Under the pieces are notes generated by a model that worked only from the letters and a program-made list of their open reading frames with translations, had not been told where the DNA came from and did no database searches. From the NCBI GenBank assembly GCA_023393755.1, contig JAEXCA010000200.1, positions 1 through 11,400 of the forward strand: a stretch of 11,400 bases of DNA, in the 5' to 3' direction. This document shows positions 1 through 6,832 of the stretch, one piece after another (within the stretch, counting starts at the first letter, position 1; every line of letters starts with the position of its first letter). Both the position numbers and the translations under genes were made by a program. The stretch comes from Actinomycetes bacterium (GTDB taxonomy: Bacteria; Actinomycetota; Actinomycetes; Propionibacteriales; Propionibacteriaceae).

Positions 1-1047
1 CTGCTGGAGGCGGTCGTGCTGACCGCGGACGCTGCGCTCGATCTGCGGGCCAACCCGGACATGGACGCCCAGGGCGTGGCGATCGAAGGTCATCTCGACC
101 GCGGTCGCGGCCCGGTGGCCCCCGTCCTGGTGCACCGCGGCACGCTGCACACCGGTGACTCGATCGTGGCGGGTTCCGCCCACGGCCGGGTCCGGGCGCT
201 GATCAACGACCGCGGCGACGTGGTCGACGAGGCGCCGCCGTCCATGCCGGTGCAGGTGCTCGGCCTGACCTCGGTGCCCGGCGCGGGCGACAACTTCCTG
301 GTCGTCGAGGACGACCGGATGGCTCGCCAGATCGCCGAGCAGCGGGAGGCCCGGCAGCGGGCCGCCATGCTGGCCCGGACCACCAAGCGGCGCACCCTGG
401 AGGATCTCTTCAAGGAGATGCAGGAGGGCGAGACCCAGGAGCTGCGGCTCATCCTCAAGGGCGATTCGGCCGGTTCGGTCGAGGCGCTGGAGGATTCGCT
501 GTCCCAGATCGACGTCGGCGACGAGGTCGATCTGCGGGTGATCGACCGCGGTGTCGGCGCCATCACCGAGACCAACGTCTCGCTGGCGGCCGCCTCCGAC
601 GCGGTGATCATCGGCTTCAACGTCAGGCCGCAGGGCAAGGCGACCCAGATGGCCGACGCGGCCGGTGTGGACATCCGGTACTACTCGGTGATCTACGCCG
701 CGATCGACGACGTCGAGGCGGCGCTGAAGGGAATGCTGAAGCCGATCTTCGAGGAGAAGGTCCGTGGCCAGGCCGAGATCCGGGAGATCTTCCGGTCCTC
801 CAAGGTCGGGACGATCGCCGGCTGTATGGTCATCGACGGCTCGATCCGGCGCAACGCGTCGGCCCGGCTGCTGCGCGACGGCATCGTGGTGCACACCTCG
901 TCCATCGCCTCGCTGCGGCGGGAGAAGGACGATGCCACCGAGGTCCGCGAAGGTTACGAGTGCGGCATGACGCTGGCCAACTACTCCGACATCCGGGTGG
1001 GCGACATCATCGAGACCTTCGAGATGGTGGAGAAGCCGCGCAACTGA
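1..1047 (+). CDS. infB: Translation initiation factor IF-2, C-terminal part (partial, 5' end outside window)
   Basis: IF-2 is the cytoplasmic GTPase that brings initiator fMet-tRNA to the 30S subunit and promotes subunit joining. The window opens inside the gene: frame 1 is open from base 1 and ends at TGA 1045-1047, giving 348 residues. The GTP-binding domain is upstream of the window. What remains is the domain II beta-barrel (about fragment residues 10-100, with GVAIEGHLDRGRGPVAPVLV), a charged linker helix (about 102-140), domain III (about 140-235, with LILKGDSAGSVEALEDSL and IGFNVRP) and the fMet-tRNA-binding domain IV barrel (about 250-345, with FRSSKVGTIAGCMVIDGSI and the ending YSDIRVGDIIETFE). 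These are standard IF-2 signatures. rbfA follows after 59 bases that hold a hairpin. No DUF503 (ylxP-like) gene sits between infB and rbfA, unlike in some actinomycetes. Family assignment is secure. Confidence 0.97.
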   Translation: MLEAVVLTADAALDLRANPDMDAQGVAIEGHLDRGRGPVAPVLVHRGTLHTGDSIVAGSAHGRVRALINDRGDVVDEAPPSMPVQVLGLTSVPGAGDNFLVVEDDRMARQIAEQREARQRAAMLARTTKRRTLEDLFKEMQEGETQELRLILKGDSAGSVEALEDSLSQIDVGDEVDLRVIDRGVGAITETNVSLAAASDAVIIGFNVRPQGKATQMADAAGVDIRYYSVIYAAIDDVEAALKGMLKPIFEEKVRGQAEIREIFRSSKVGTIAGCMVIDGSIRRNASARLLRDGIVVHTSSIASLRREKDDATEVREGYECGMTLANYSDIRVGDIIETFEMVEKPRN

Positions 1048-1054
1048 TTCGGTC

Positions 1055-1087
1055 ACGGAGGTGGTCCCGGCCTGGGGCCACCTCCGT
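1055..1087 (+). terminator. Strong hairpin between infB and rbfA, no T-run
   Basis: The arm ACGGAGGTGG (1055-1064) is perfectly complementary to CCACCTCCGT (1078-1087). The pairing continues inward through a T-G wobble and three C-G pairs (1065-1068 with 1074-1077) to a five-base loop, GGCCT. This is a 14-bp stem in a 59-base gap. No T-run follows, and the rbfA Shine-Dalgarno sequence starts ten bases later. It could be a T-less, partly effective terminator that lowers rbfA-truB-ribF expression relative to infB, or an RNA processing/stability site. The structure is seen directly; the role is inferred. Confidence 0.55.
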
Positions 1088-1106
1088 CCGTTGAGCAGGA
1101 GGAACC

Positions 1107-1544
1107 ATGACAAACCCGTACCGGGCCAAGACCGCCGAACAGATCAAGGTCGTGGTGGCCGAGATGCTGGAGCGGCGGATCAAGGATCCGCGGCTGGGTT
1201 TCGTCACCGTGACCGACGTCCGGCTGACCGGCGACGGCCGTGAGGCGACCATCTTCTACACCGTGCTGGGCGATGCCGAGGCACGGGCCGACTCGGCGGT
1301 GGCGCTGACCTCGGCCACCGGCCTGCTGCGCTCCACGGTGGGCAAGCGGCTTGGGCTGAAGTTCACCCCCACCCTCACCTTCGTGCTGGACGCGGTGGAG
1401 GAGGAAGCCGCCCACATCGAGGAGGCGCTGGCCCGGGCCAAGGCGCTGGACGCCGAGGTGGCGGCCCGTGCCGCCGGGGCGACCTACGCCGGCGACCCGG
1501 ATCCGTACCGCCGGACCGAACTGGACGAGGACGAGGTTGAGTGA
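1107..1544 (+). CDS. rbfA: Ribosome-binding factor A
   Basis: RbfA is a small KH-fold protein that binds the 30S subunit and helps mature the 5' end of 16S rRNA, acting late in subunit assembly and in cold adaptation. The 145-residue product has the family layout. An N-terminal helix (about 7-26) runs into RIKDPRLGFVTVTDVRLT (24-41), followed by a strand-rich segment and the conserved LRSTVGKRLGLKFTPTLTF stretch (74-92), then a long helix. The C-terminal tail with AGATYAGDPDPYR (123-135) and an acidic end is typical of actinobacterial members. ATG 1107 is preceded by a perfect AGGAGG (1097-1102) four bases upstream. The last codons overlap the truB start by eight bases, implying translational coupling. 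Assignment is firm. Confidence 0.96.
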   Translation: MTNPYRAKTAEQIKVVVAEMLERRIKDPRLGFVTVTDVRLTGDGREATIFYTVLGDAEARADSAVALTSATGLLRSTVGKRLGLKFTPTLTFVLDAVEEEAAHIEEALARAKALDAEVAARAAGATYAGDPDPYRRTELDEDEVE

Positions 1545-2454
1545 CGGCCTGATCGTCGTCGACAAGCCGGCCGGCTGGACCTCCCATCAGGTGGTCGGCC
1601 GGCTGCGTCGTCTACTCGGCACCCGCAAGGTGGGCCACGCCGGCACCCTCGACCCGATGGCGACCGGCGTCCTGCTGATCGGGGTGGACCGGACCACCCG
1701 GCTGCTCGGTCACCTGGCGCTCACCGACAAGAGCTACACCGCCACCATCCGGCTCGGTGCGTCCACCACCACCGACGACGCCGAGGGCGAGATCCTCGAA
1801 ACCAGGGGCGCCGCGGGTGTGGAAGCCGACCGGGTGGAGGCCGCGATGGCCGCCTATCGCGGCACCATCACCCAGGTGCCCTCGGCGGTCTCGGCGATCA
1901 AGGTGGACGGGGTACGCGCCTACGCCCGGGTACGGGCCGGGGAGGAGGTGCAGCTCGCCGGCCGTGAGGTCACGGTGTCGCGCTTCGACCTGCTCCGAAC
2001 CCACCGGCCGGGCGTTTTCGGCTGGCGGGCGGGGGAGGGGTACGCCGTCGACGTCCTCGACCTCGATGTGGAGGTCGACTGCTCCTCGGGCACCTACATC
2101 AGAGCGCTGGCCCGCGACCTGGGCCGTGACCTCGGCACGGGCGGTCACCTCACCCGGCTGCGCCGTACCCGGGTCGGGCCGTTCAGCTTCGACGAGCCCC
2201 ACCTGTCACCCAACGGGCTCGACGCCGACCCGGGGGTGAGGATTCCGCTGCTCACCCCCGCCGAGGTGGCCAGGCGGTGCTTCCCGGTCGTCGAACTGGA
2301 CGAGGCCGCCGCGGCCGGCGTCCGCCACGGCCAGCCGCTCGACCGTCCGGTGCCGGCCGATCCCACCGCCCTGCTGGCCGGCGGGGAGCTGCTGGCGCTG
2401 TACCGTCCGAAAGGCTCAGGGGCCGCTGCCGTGGCCGTGTTCGTGGGTGGCTGA
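1537..2454 (+). CDS. truB: tRNA pseudouridine(55) synthase
   Basis: TruB converts U55 in the T-arm of elongator tRNAs to pseudouridine. I place the start at TTG 1537, which gives the usual N-terminus MSDGLIVVDKPAGWTSH. GAGG at 1527-1530 lies six bases upstream, and no ATG or GTG fits in frame nearby; a longer frame from 1468 would add residues with no family counterpart. The product has 305 residues. Motif I GHAGTLDPMATG (33-44) holds the catalytic Asp39. KVDGVRAYARVR (122-133) and DCSSGTYIRALARDLG (181-196) are the other pseudouridine synthase motifs. The last 70 or so residues form the PUA-like domain seen in actinobacterial TruB. It overlaps rbfA by eight bases. The DHH phosphoesterase gene (nrnA-type) that often lies between rbfA and truB in actinobacteria is absent. 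Confidence 0.95.
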   Translation: MSDGLIVVDKPAGWTSHQVVGRLRRLLGTRKVGHAGTLDPMATGVLLIGVDRTTRLLGHLALTDKSYTATIRLGASTTTDDAEGEILETRGAAGVEADRVEAAMAAYRGTITQVPSAVSAIKVDGVRAYARVRAGEEVQLAGREVTVSRFDLLRTHRPGVFGWRAGEGYAVDVLDLDVEVDCSSGTYIRALARDLGRDLGTGGHLTRLRRTRVGPFSFDEPHLSPNGLDADPGVRIPLLTPAEVARRCFPVVELDEAAAAGVRHGQPLDRPVPADPTALLAGGELLALYRPKGSGAAAVAVFVGG

Positions 2455-2499
2455 CTCGGGTTGCTATCGTTCTTCGGCACGCGATGGGAAGGTCGGTAC

Positions 2500-3432
2500 G
2501 TGGAGCGCTCGGTAGTCGTGATCGGCAACTTCGACGGCGTGCACCCCGGCCACCGCGCGGTGCTGGCCGAGGCGCGCAGCCGCGAGCCCGGCGCTCCGCT
2601 GATCGTGGTCACCTTCTGGCCGCACCCGGTGTCGGTGCTCCGTCCCGAGGTCGGGCCGATGCTGCTGACCGGGCTGGAGGAGCGGATCGAGCTGCTGACC
2701 GCGGCCGGTGCCGACCGGGTCGAGGTGGTGACGTTCACCCCCGAGTTCGCCGCCTGGTCGCCGCAGCGCTTCGTCGACGACGTCATCCTGCCGCTGAATC
2801 CGGCCAGGGTGGTGGTCGGGGCCAACTTCCGGTTCGGCCACCGCGCCGCCGGCAGCGTCGACACGCTCCGGGAGCTGGCCGCCGGACGGTTCGAGGTCGA
2901 GGGCATCACGCTGGTGCGCTACGGCGACGAGGAGACCTGTTCCACGCTGATCCGGCAGGCCCTGGCCGAGGGCGAGGTGGCGCATGCCGCGGAGCACCTG
3001 GGCCGCCCGTTCTCGTTCCGCGGGATCGTCACCCACGGCGACCGGCGGGGCCGGGAGCTGGGTTTCCCGACCGCCAACCTGCCGGTGCCCCAGGCTCTGG
3101 CCTGTCCGGCCGACGGGGTGTACGCGGGCTGGCTGACCCGTCGCGACCACCGCGGGCCGCACGGCGAGCAGCTGGCCGAGGGAGAGCGGGCCCGGCGGTG
3201 GCCGGCCGCCATCTCGGTGGGCACGAATCCCACCTTCGACGGTCACGACCGCCGGGTGGAGTCCTACGTCCTGGACCGCGACGACCTGGAGCTGTACGAC
3301 GCCCCGGTGACGGTGGAGTTCGTCGACCGGATCCGGGGTCAGGTGCGGTTCACCGACATCGACGCGCTGATCGTCCGGATGGGCGACGACGTGGCGCAGA
3401 CCCGGCGACTGCTCGGCCTCGACCGAGCCTAG
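2500..3432 (+). CDS. ribF: Bifunctional riboflavin kinase / FAD synthetase
   Basis: RibF phosphorylates riboflavin to FMN and adenylylates FMN to FAD in the cytoplasm. From GTG 2500 the product has 310 residues, near the family norm. The N-terminal nucleotidyltransferase domain (about 1-170) shows IGNFDGVHPGH (8-18), FRFGH (110-114) and STLIRQALAEGEV (148-160), a variant of the usual SSTRIR motif. The riboflavin kinase domain (about 175-305) shows HGDRRGRELGFPTANL (179-194), with Thr191 and Asn193 as likely ligand and Mg binding residues, and VESYVLD with the probable catalytic Glu254. GTG 2500 is chosen because GGGAAGG (2486-2492) sits seven bases upstream and the protein starts directly at the first strand. 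TTG 2461 would add 13 residues without a good ribosome site. A -10-like TATCGT (2465-2470) lies upstream but lacks a clear -35, so cotranscription with truB is more likely. Confidence 0.95.
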   Translation: MERSVVVIGNFDGVHPGHRAVLAEARSREPGAPLIVVTFWPHPVSVLRPEVGPMLLTGLEERIELLTAAGADRVEVVTFTPEFAAWSPQRFVDDVILPLNPARVVVGANFRFGHRAAGSVDTLRELAAGRFEVEGITLVRYGDEETCSTLIRQALAEGEVAHAAEHLGRPFSFRGIVTHGDRRGRELGFPTANLPVPQALACPADGVYAGWLTRRDHRGPHGEQLAEGERARRWPAAISVGTNPTFDGHDRRVESYVLDRDDLELYDAPVTVEFVDRIRGQVRFTDIDALIVRMGDDVAQTRRLLGLDRA

Positions 3433-3463
3433 GGCAGGGCTCGCGGCCGCGGCCCGCCCGGCT

Positions 3464-3469
3464 CATACT
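3464..3469 (+). promoter_or_regulatory. Possible -10 element for a leaderless transcript of the 3476 gene
   Basis: CATACT at 3464-3469 differs from TATACT at one base. It places the expected transcription start about seven bases downstream, exactly on the ATG at 3476. The GGAGG at 3470-3474 is only one base from that ATG, too close to act as a normal Shine-Dalgarno site. Leaderless starts are common in actinobacteria. No recognisable -35 lies about 17 bases upstream, where the sequence is TCGCGG, so this stays tentative. Confidence 0.35.
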
Positions 3470-3475
3470 GGAGGC

Positions 3476-3895
3476 ATGTGGGACGAGCTGTGGGGCTGGC
3501 TGCGACACCAGGGTGACACCCAGCTGTCGCTGAGCCCGCAGGATCTGGCCGAGCTGGAGAACGCCGCGGCGCGGGTCGCCGCCGAGTTCGCCTTCTCCGC
3601 GCCGGAGCTCATCGTCGCGACCGCGGCCCGGCTGGTTCACCGCCGGGTACCGGTCCGCGGCGTGGCCGGCACCGCCCTGGCGCCGGGGGTGGCCGAACTC
3701 AGGTTCGCCGACGGTACCGTGGCGATCGTCCGGGGCGAGCACTCCGGCGACCTCGGCCGGCTCGCGGTCTGGCTGGTCAACGGACGTGTGCTGCTGGCGG
3801 GCTTCTCCGTCGCCCCGGGTCGCGCCACGCTGGACGTGATGCACGACGGACACCGGCTCCGGCTGACCGCGCTGGGCGTCCGCCAGCCCCGCTGA
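3476..3895 (+). CDS. Hypothetical protein, 139 residues
   Basis: I do not recognise this protein. It has no signal peptide, no convincing membrane segment, no cysteines and no catalytic motif I can name, so it is probably cytoplasmic. The N-terminal part (about 1-56) is rich in Trp, Ala, Leu and Glu and looks helical; it begins MWDELWGWLRHQGDTQLSLS and continues with a PQDLAELENAAARVAAEF helix. The C-terminal part (about 58-135) looks like a run of beta-strands separated by Gly and Asp turns (RVPVRGVAGTALAPGVAELR, FADGTVAIVRG, GRVLLAGFSV, HRLRLTALGV). Third-position GC matches the neighbours, which supports real coding. It begins 43 bases after ribF and ends seven bases before the stop of the convergent acetyltransferase. 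The start could lie slightly elsewhere because the only GGAGG is one base from the ATG. Confidence 0.75.
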   Translation: MWDELWGWLRHQGDTQLSLSPQDLAELENAAARVAAEFAFSAPELIVATAARLVHRRVPVRGVAGTALAPGVAELRFADGTVAIVRGEHSGDLGRLAVWLVNGRVLLAGFSVAPGRATLDVMHDGHRLRLTALGVRQPR

Positions 3896-3902
3896 ACCCT
3901 GC

Positions 3903-4394
3903 CTAGTGCGCGAGCAGCGACTTGCGGTACACCGCGTCCAGTCGCTCGCTGACCTCGACGCTGCCGGCCGCGTCCACGCTCTCGTAGCTGGTCAGCAGGT
4001 GATCTCCGGTCGGGGTGTAGTCCAGGCCGATGTACATCGGGATGGCGGCGGCGTTCTCCGGATCGACCCGCAGGAAGATCTCGACGAAACCCCGTTCCCG
4101 GGCGAGGTTCTCCAGGTAGCGGGTCAGCGCCCGGCCGGCGCCGAGCCGCCGCGCCTCGGGGTACACCCACAGGCTCTTCGCCTCGGGGCACAGGTCGTTC
4201 TCCGGATCGCAGTCCAGCGCGCAGAAGCCCAGCAGGCCGCCGGCCTGCTCCGCCACGGCGAAGAAGTAGTCGCCCGACTGCTGGCGTTCGTAGTGCTTGA
4301 GCGCCAGGTGGGCGTCGGGATGGGCCTCCCGGGAGTGCAGCACGGCCAGATCGTCAGCGGTGGCGAGCCGGATGGTGATCGGGTCGTCAGGCAT
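3903..4394 (-). CDS. GNAT-family N-acetyltransferase
   Basis: This is a single-domain acetyltransferase that should move an acetyl group from acetyl-CoA to an amine; the substrate cannot be read from the sequence. I start at the ATG at 4394-4392 (MPDDPITIRLATADDLAVL), because GGGAGGA lies just upstream on this strand and the first strand of the GNAT fold follows at once. An upstream ATG at 4472 would add 26 residues with no ribosome site. The product has 163 residues. YFFAVAEQAGGLLGFCALD (43-61) forms the central strands. LWVYPEARRLGAGRAL (75-90) is motif A with the R-R-x-G-x-G acetyl-CoA pyrophosphate loop. VDPENAAAIPMYIGLDY is motif B with its Asn and Tyr. It converges on the 139-residue protein and is divergent from the lipoprotein gene. 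TTGACC on this strand (4447-4442) could be a -35, but no good -10 follows. Confidence 0.88.
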   Translation of the reverse strand: MPDDPITIRLATADDLAVLHSREAHPDAHLALKHYERQQSGDYFFAVAEQAGGLLGFCALDCDPENDLCPEAKSLWVYPEARRLGAGRALTRYLENLARERGFVEIFLRVDPENAAAIPMYIGLDYTPTGDHLLTSYESVDAAGSVEVSERLDAVYRKSLLAH

Positions 4395-4534
4395 ACGTCC
4401 TCCCAGAGCCGGTGATGGAACAGTCCCCAGTCTTGCCGGGCGGTCAAGGATCGCCGGCGCCGTCTTGCCCATCGGTCCTCGCGCTGCCGGTATCGGAAGT
4501 GTGCCCGGTCCTCGGCTGATGAGCCGCGTCCCCC

Positions 4535-4554
4535 TAAGCTGAGGTACCTAGTAC
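4535..4554 (+). promoter_or_regulatory. Possible promoter and small inverted repeat upstream of the lipoprotein gene
   Basis: TAAGCT (4535-4540) fits the actinobacterial TAnnnT -10 pattern and would give a leader of about 18 bases before ATG 4565. It overlaps the start of a short region with GTAC repeated on either side of CTA (4544-4554), an inverted repeat lying between the presumed transcription start and the AGGAGG (4555-4560). That position would suit an operator. No -35 consensus is visible at 17-18 bases, so both the promoter and the operator reading are tentative. Confidence 0.3.
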
Positions 4555-4564
4555 AGGAGGAACC

Positions 4565-5344
4565 ATGAGGACCATCGGCGCACTCGCGGCCGGCATCGTC
4601 GGCATCGCCCTGATGACCGGCTGCAGCACGCCCAGCCCGACCCAGACCACACCCCCGCCACCGCCGGCCAGCGAGTCGGCTCCCGCGCCGGCCGAGACGA
4701 CCAGCGCACCCGCCGGAAGCGGTGACGCCTCCGTCGACGACTTCCTGAAGCGCGTCAGCGGGGCGCAGATGAAGACCTACACCATGGAGATGGAGATGGT
4801 CACCGAGCTCGAGGGGAACGAGATGCCGGTCTCGTCCACCGGCTCGTTCGACAACACCGATCCGGCGGCACCGCGTTCCCACCTGAAGATGCAGGCCATG
4901 GGGATGGACATCGAAGTGATCCAGATCGGTGGCGACGCCTACCTGAAGATGGCCGCCCTGGGCGAGGACTGGATAAAGATGGACGCCGCGACCGCGGCGG
5001 AGATGAGTTCCTCCGGCAGCCCCAACATCGGACAGTGGACCGAGGACTACGCCAAGAACCTCGAGTCGGTCGAGCTGATCGGCGACGAGCAGGTCTCCGG
5101 AGTGAACACCTCCCACTACCGGCTGACGATGAAGCCGGAGGCGCTGAAGGATCTGGGCGTGGGAGAGGGCGCTGACAACGCCCAGGTGCTCTTCGACGTC
5201 TGGGTCGACGGCGAGGGTTTCACCCGCAAGTTCGTGGTGGATCTGGCCGGCGAGGTCACCGCCAAGGTCAACGCGACCATGGACAACTTCAACCAGCCGG
5301 TGACCATCGAGGCCCCGAAGGACTGGGTCGAGATGCCGGCCTGA
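4565..5344 (+). CDS. Secreted lipoprotein, LppX/LprG-like
   Basis: The 259-residue product starts with a lipoprotein signal peptide: MR, a hydrophobic stretch (about 4-17) and the lipobox LMTGC with lipidated Cys20. The -3 residue is Met, which is less common than Leu but tolerated. A low-complexity Ser/Thr/Pro/Ala linker (21-51) follows, as expected for a tether through the cell wall. The remaining 200 residues resemble the LppX_LprAFG/LolA-like fold: long strands (TYTMEMEMVTEL), the signature IEVIQIGGDAYLKM (116-129) with a following Trp136, GVNTSHYRLTM (179-189), then VWVDGEGFTRKF and the ending QPVTIEAPKDW. Relatives in mycobacteria carry lipids or glycolipids to the cell envelope, and a similar role here is inference. 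The ATG has AGGAGG (4555-4560) four bases upstream. The gene ends nine bases before the bidirectional terminator hairpin. Confidence 0.85.
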   Translation: MRTIGALAAGIVGIALMTGCSTPSPTQTTPPPPPASESAPAPAETTSAPAGSGDASVDDFLKRVSGAQMKTYTMEMEMVTELEGNEMPVSSTGSFDNTDPAAPRSHLKMQAMGMDIEVIQIGGDAYLKMAALGEDWIKMDAATAAEMSSSGSPNIGQWTEDYAKNLESVELIGDEQVSGVNTSHYRLTMKPEALKDLGVGEGADNAQVLFDVWVDGEGFTRKFVVDLAGEVTAKVNATMDNFNQPVTIEAPKDWVEMPA

Positions 5345-5352
5345 CGCCGGGC

Positions 5353-5398
5353 AACGAAAGGCGGCCGTCACCCATCGAGGGTGGCGGCCGCTTTCGTT
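5353..5398. terminator. Bidirectional intrinsic terminator between lipoprotein gene and pntB
   Basis: AACGAAAG (5353-5360) pairs with CTTTCGTT (5391-5398). After one bulged G (5361), twelve further pairs, including one T-G wobble, run inward to the five-base loop ATCGA (5374-5378), giving 20 base pairs in total. Read on either strand, the descending arm ends in CTTTCGTT, a weak T-rich end. The convergent genes stop on either side, at 5344 and 5408. This is the best-supported terminator in the window. Confidence 0.85.
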
Positions 5399-5405
5399 CC
5401 CGGGC

Positions 5406-6830
5406 TCAGCCCAGCGCCTTCAGGATGTCGTCCACCCGCTGCTTGGCGTCGCCGAACAGCATCTGGGTGTTCTCCTTGAAGAACAGCGGGTTCTGGACGC
5501 CGGCGTAGCCGGTGGCCATCGACCGCTTGAAGACGATCACGTTGTCGGCCTTCCAGACCTCCAGCACCGGCATCCCGGCGATCGGGGAGTTGGGGTCGTC
5601 CAGCGCGGCCGGGTTGACGGTGTCGTTGGCGCCGATCACCAGCACCACGTCGGTGCCGGGGAAGTCGTCGTTGATCTCGTCCATCTCCAGCACGATGTCG
5701 TAGGGCACGTGGGCCTCGGCCAGCAGGACGTTCATGTGCCCGGGCAGCCGTCCGGCCACCGGATGGACGCCGAACCGCACCTCGATCCCCTGCGCCCGCA
5801 GCTTGGCGGTCAGGTCGGCCACCGGGTACTGCGCCTTGGCCACGGCCATGCCGTAGCCGGGGGTGATGATCACCGACTTGGCGTTGAGCAGCAGTTCGGC
5901 CGCGCCGGCGGCGTCGATCTCGCGGTGCTCGCCCTCCTCCTCGGTGCTGGCGCTGACCTTGCCGCCCTCGGAGCCGAAGCCGCCCAGGATCACCGAGATG
6001 AAGGAGCGGTTCATCGCCCGGCACATGATGAAGGAGAGGATCGCACCGGAGGAGCCGACCAGCGAGCCGGTGATGATCAGCAGGTTGTTGTTCAGCATGA
6101 AGCCGGCGGCCGCCGCGGCCCAGCCCGAGTACGAGTTGAGCATCGACACCACGACCGGCATGTCGCCGCCGCCGATCGCCGCGACCATGTGCCAGCCGAG
6201 GGCGAAGCCGATCACCGCGATCGCGATGATCAGCCCCCAGCCCAGGACGGCGTTGGTCTCGCCGGCCATGACGAACCAGATCATCAGCGCGAAGAAGGCG
6301 ACGAACCCGCCCAGGTTGAGCAGGTTGCGTCCCGGCAGCATCAACGGCGCGGACTTCATCTTCGCCGACAGCTTGAGGTAGGCCACCACCGAGCCGGTGA
6401 AGGTGTAGGCACCGATCAGCACGCCGAGCGCCACCTCGACCATGTGGACGGCGTCACCGTGGCCCTCGGCCACCGCGAAGGAGTTGAAGCCGACCAGCAC
6501 AGCGGCCATGCCGACGAAGGAGTGGAAGGCGGCGATCAGTTCGGGCATCTGGGTCATCTCGACCTTGCGGGCGATCGGGGTGCCGATCACCGCGCCGAGG
6601 GCGAGCACCGCGGCGATCAGCAGCAGGGTGACCAGCGGATCCAGCCGGTTCGGCTCAGTGGCCGACAGGTTGACCGAGTGGATGATGGTGGCGACCAGCG
6701 CCAGCACCATGCCGATCATGCCCGCCATGTTGCCCAGCCGGGCGGTGGTCTGCTTGGACAGGCCGGCCAGGGAGAGGATGAACAGCACCCCGGCGACGAT
6801 GTAGAGCCCTTGGATGAAACCGAGCAGCAT
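5406..6830 (-). CDS. pntB: NAD(P) transhydrogenase, beta subunit
   Basis: PntB is the beta subunit of the membrane transhydrogenase, which couples proton entry to hydride transfer from NADH to NADP+, supplying NADPH. I choose ATG 6830-6828, because AAGGAGG on this strand is seven bases from it. The first ATG (6836-6834, two codons upstream) overlaps the pntA stop but is only one base from that site. The product has 474 residues (E. coli about 462). Residues 1-285 carry about nine membrane segments (domain II). MPELIAAFHSFVGMAAVLVG contains His103, matching E. coli beta-His91, and GDMPVVVSMLNSYSGWAAAA contains Asp223 and Asn232, matching beta-Asp213 and Asn222. Domain III (about 290-474) binds NADP(H): GYGMAVA (325-331), FGVHPVAGRLPGHMNVLLAE, VLVIGANDTVNPAA and VFKRSMATGYAGVQNP. 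All key residues are intact, so an active enzyme is expected. Confidence 0.96.
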   Translation of the reverse strand: MLLGFIQGLYIVAGVLFILSLAGLSKQTTARLGNMAGMIGMVLALVATIIHSVNLSATEPNRLDPLVTLLLIAAVLALGAVIGTPIARKVEMTQMPELIAAFHSFVGMAAVLVGFNSFAVAEGHGDAVHMVEVALGVLIGAYTFTGSVVAYLKLSAKMKSAPLMLPGRNLLNLGGFVAFFALMIWFVMAGETNAVLGWGLIIAIAVIGFALGWHMVAAIGGGDMPVVVSMLNSYSGWAAAAAGFMLNNNLLIITGSLVGSSGAILSFIMCRAMNRSFISVILGGFGSEGGKVSASTEEEGEHREIDAAGAAELLLNAKSVIITPGYGMAVAKAQYPVADLTAKLRAQGIEVRFGVHPVAGRLPGHMNVLLAEAHVPYDIVLEMDEINDDFPGTDVVLVIGANDTVNPAALDDPNSPIAGMPVLEVWKADNVIVFKRSMATGYAGVQNPLFFKENTQMLFGDAKQRVDDILKALG

Positions 6831-6832
6831 GC

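Noticed and set aside
2277..3533. A 418-codon frame overlapping truB, ribF and the 139-residue gene
   Set aside because: Arg/Pro/Gly-rich out-of-frame reading across three real or likely genes, without family features.
1096..4568. An identical 15-base string spanning the ribosome site and start codon of both rbfA (1096-1110) and the lipoprotein gene (4554-4568)
   Set aside because: It consists of a perfect Shine-Dalgarno sequence plus ATG, so the match is explained by shared function rather than duplication; the flanks do not match.
4124..5371. A 415-codon minus-strand frame opposite the lipoprotein gene and across the acetyltransferase start
   Set aside because: It runs antisense through the lipoprotein coding region and out of frame with the acetyltransferase; the composition is repetitive and no domain is visible.
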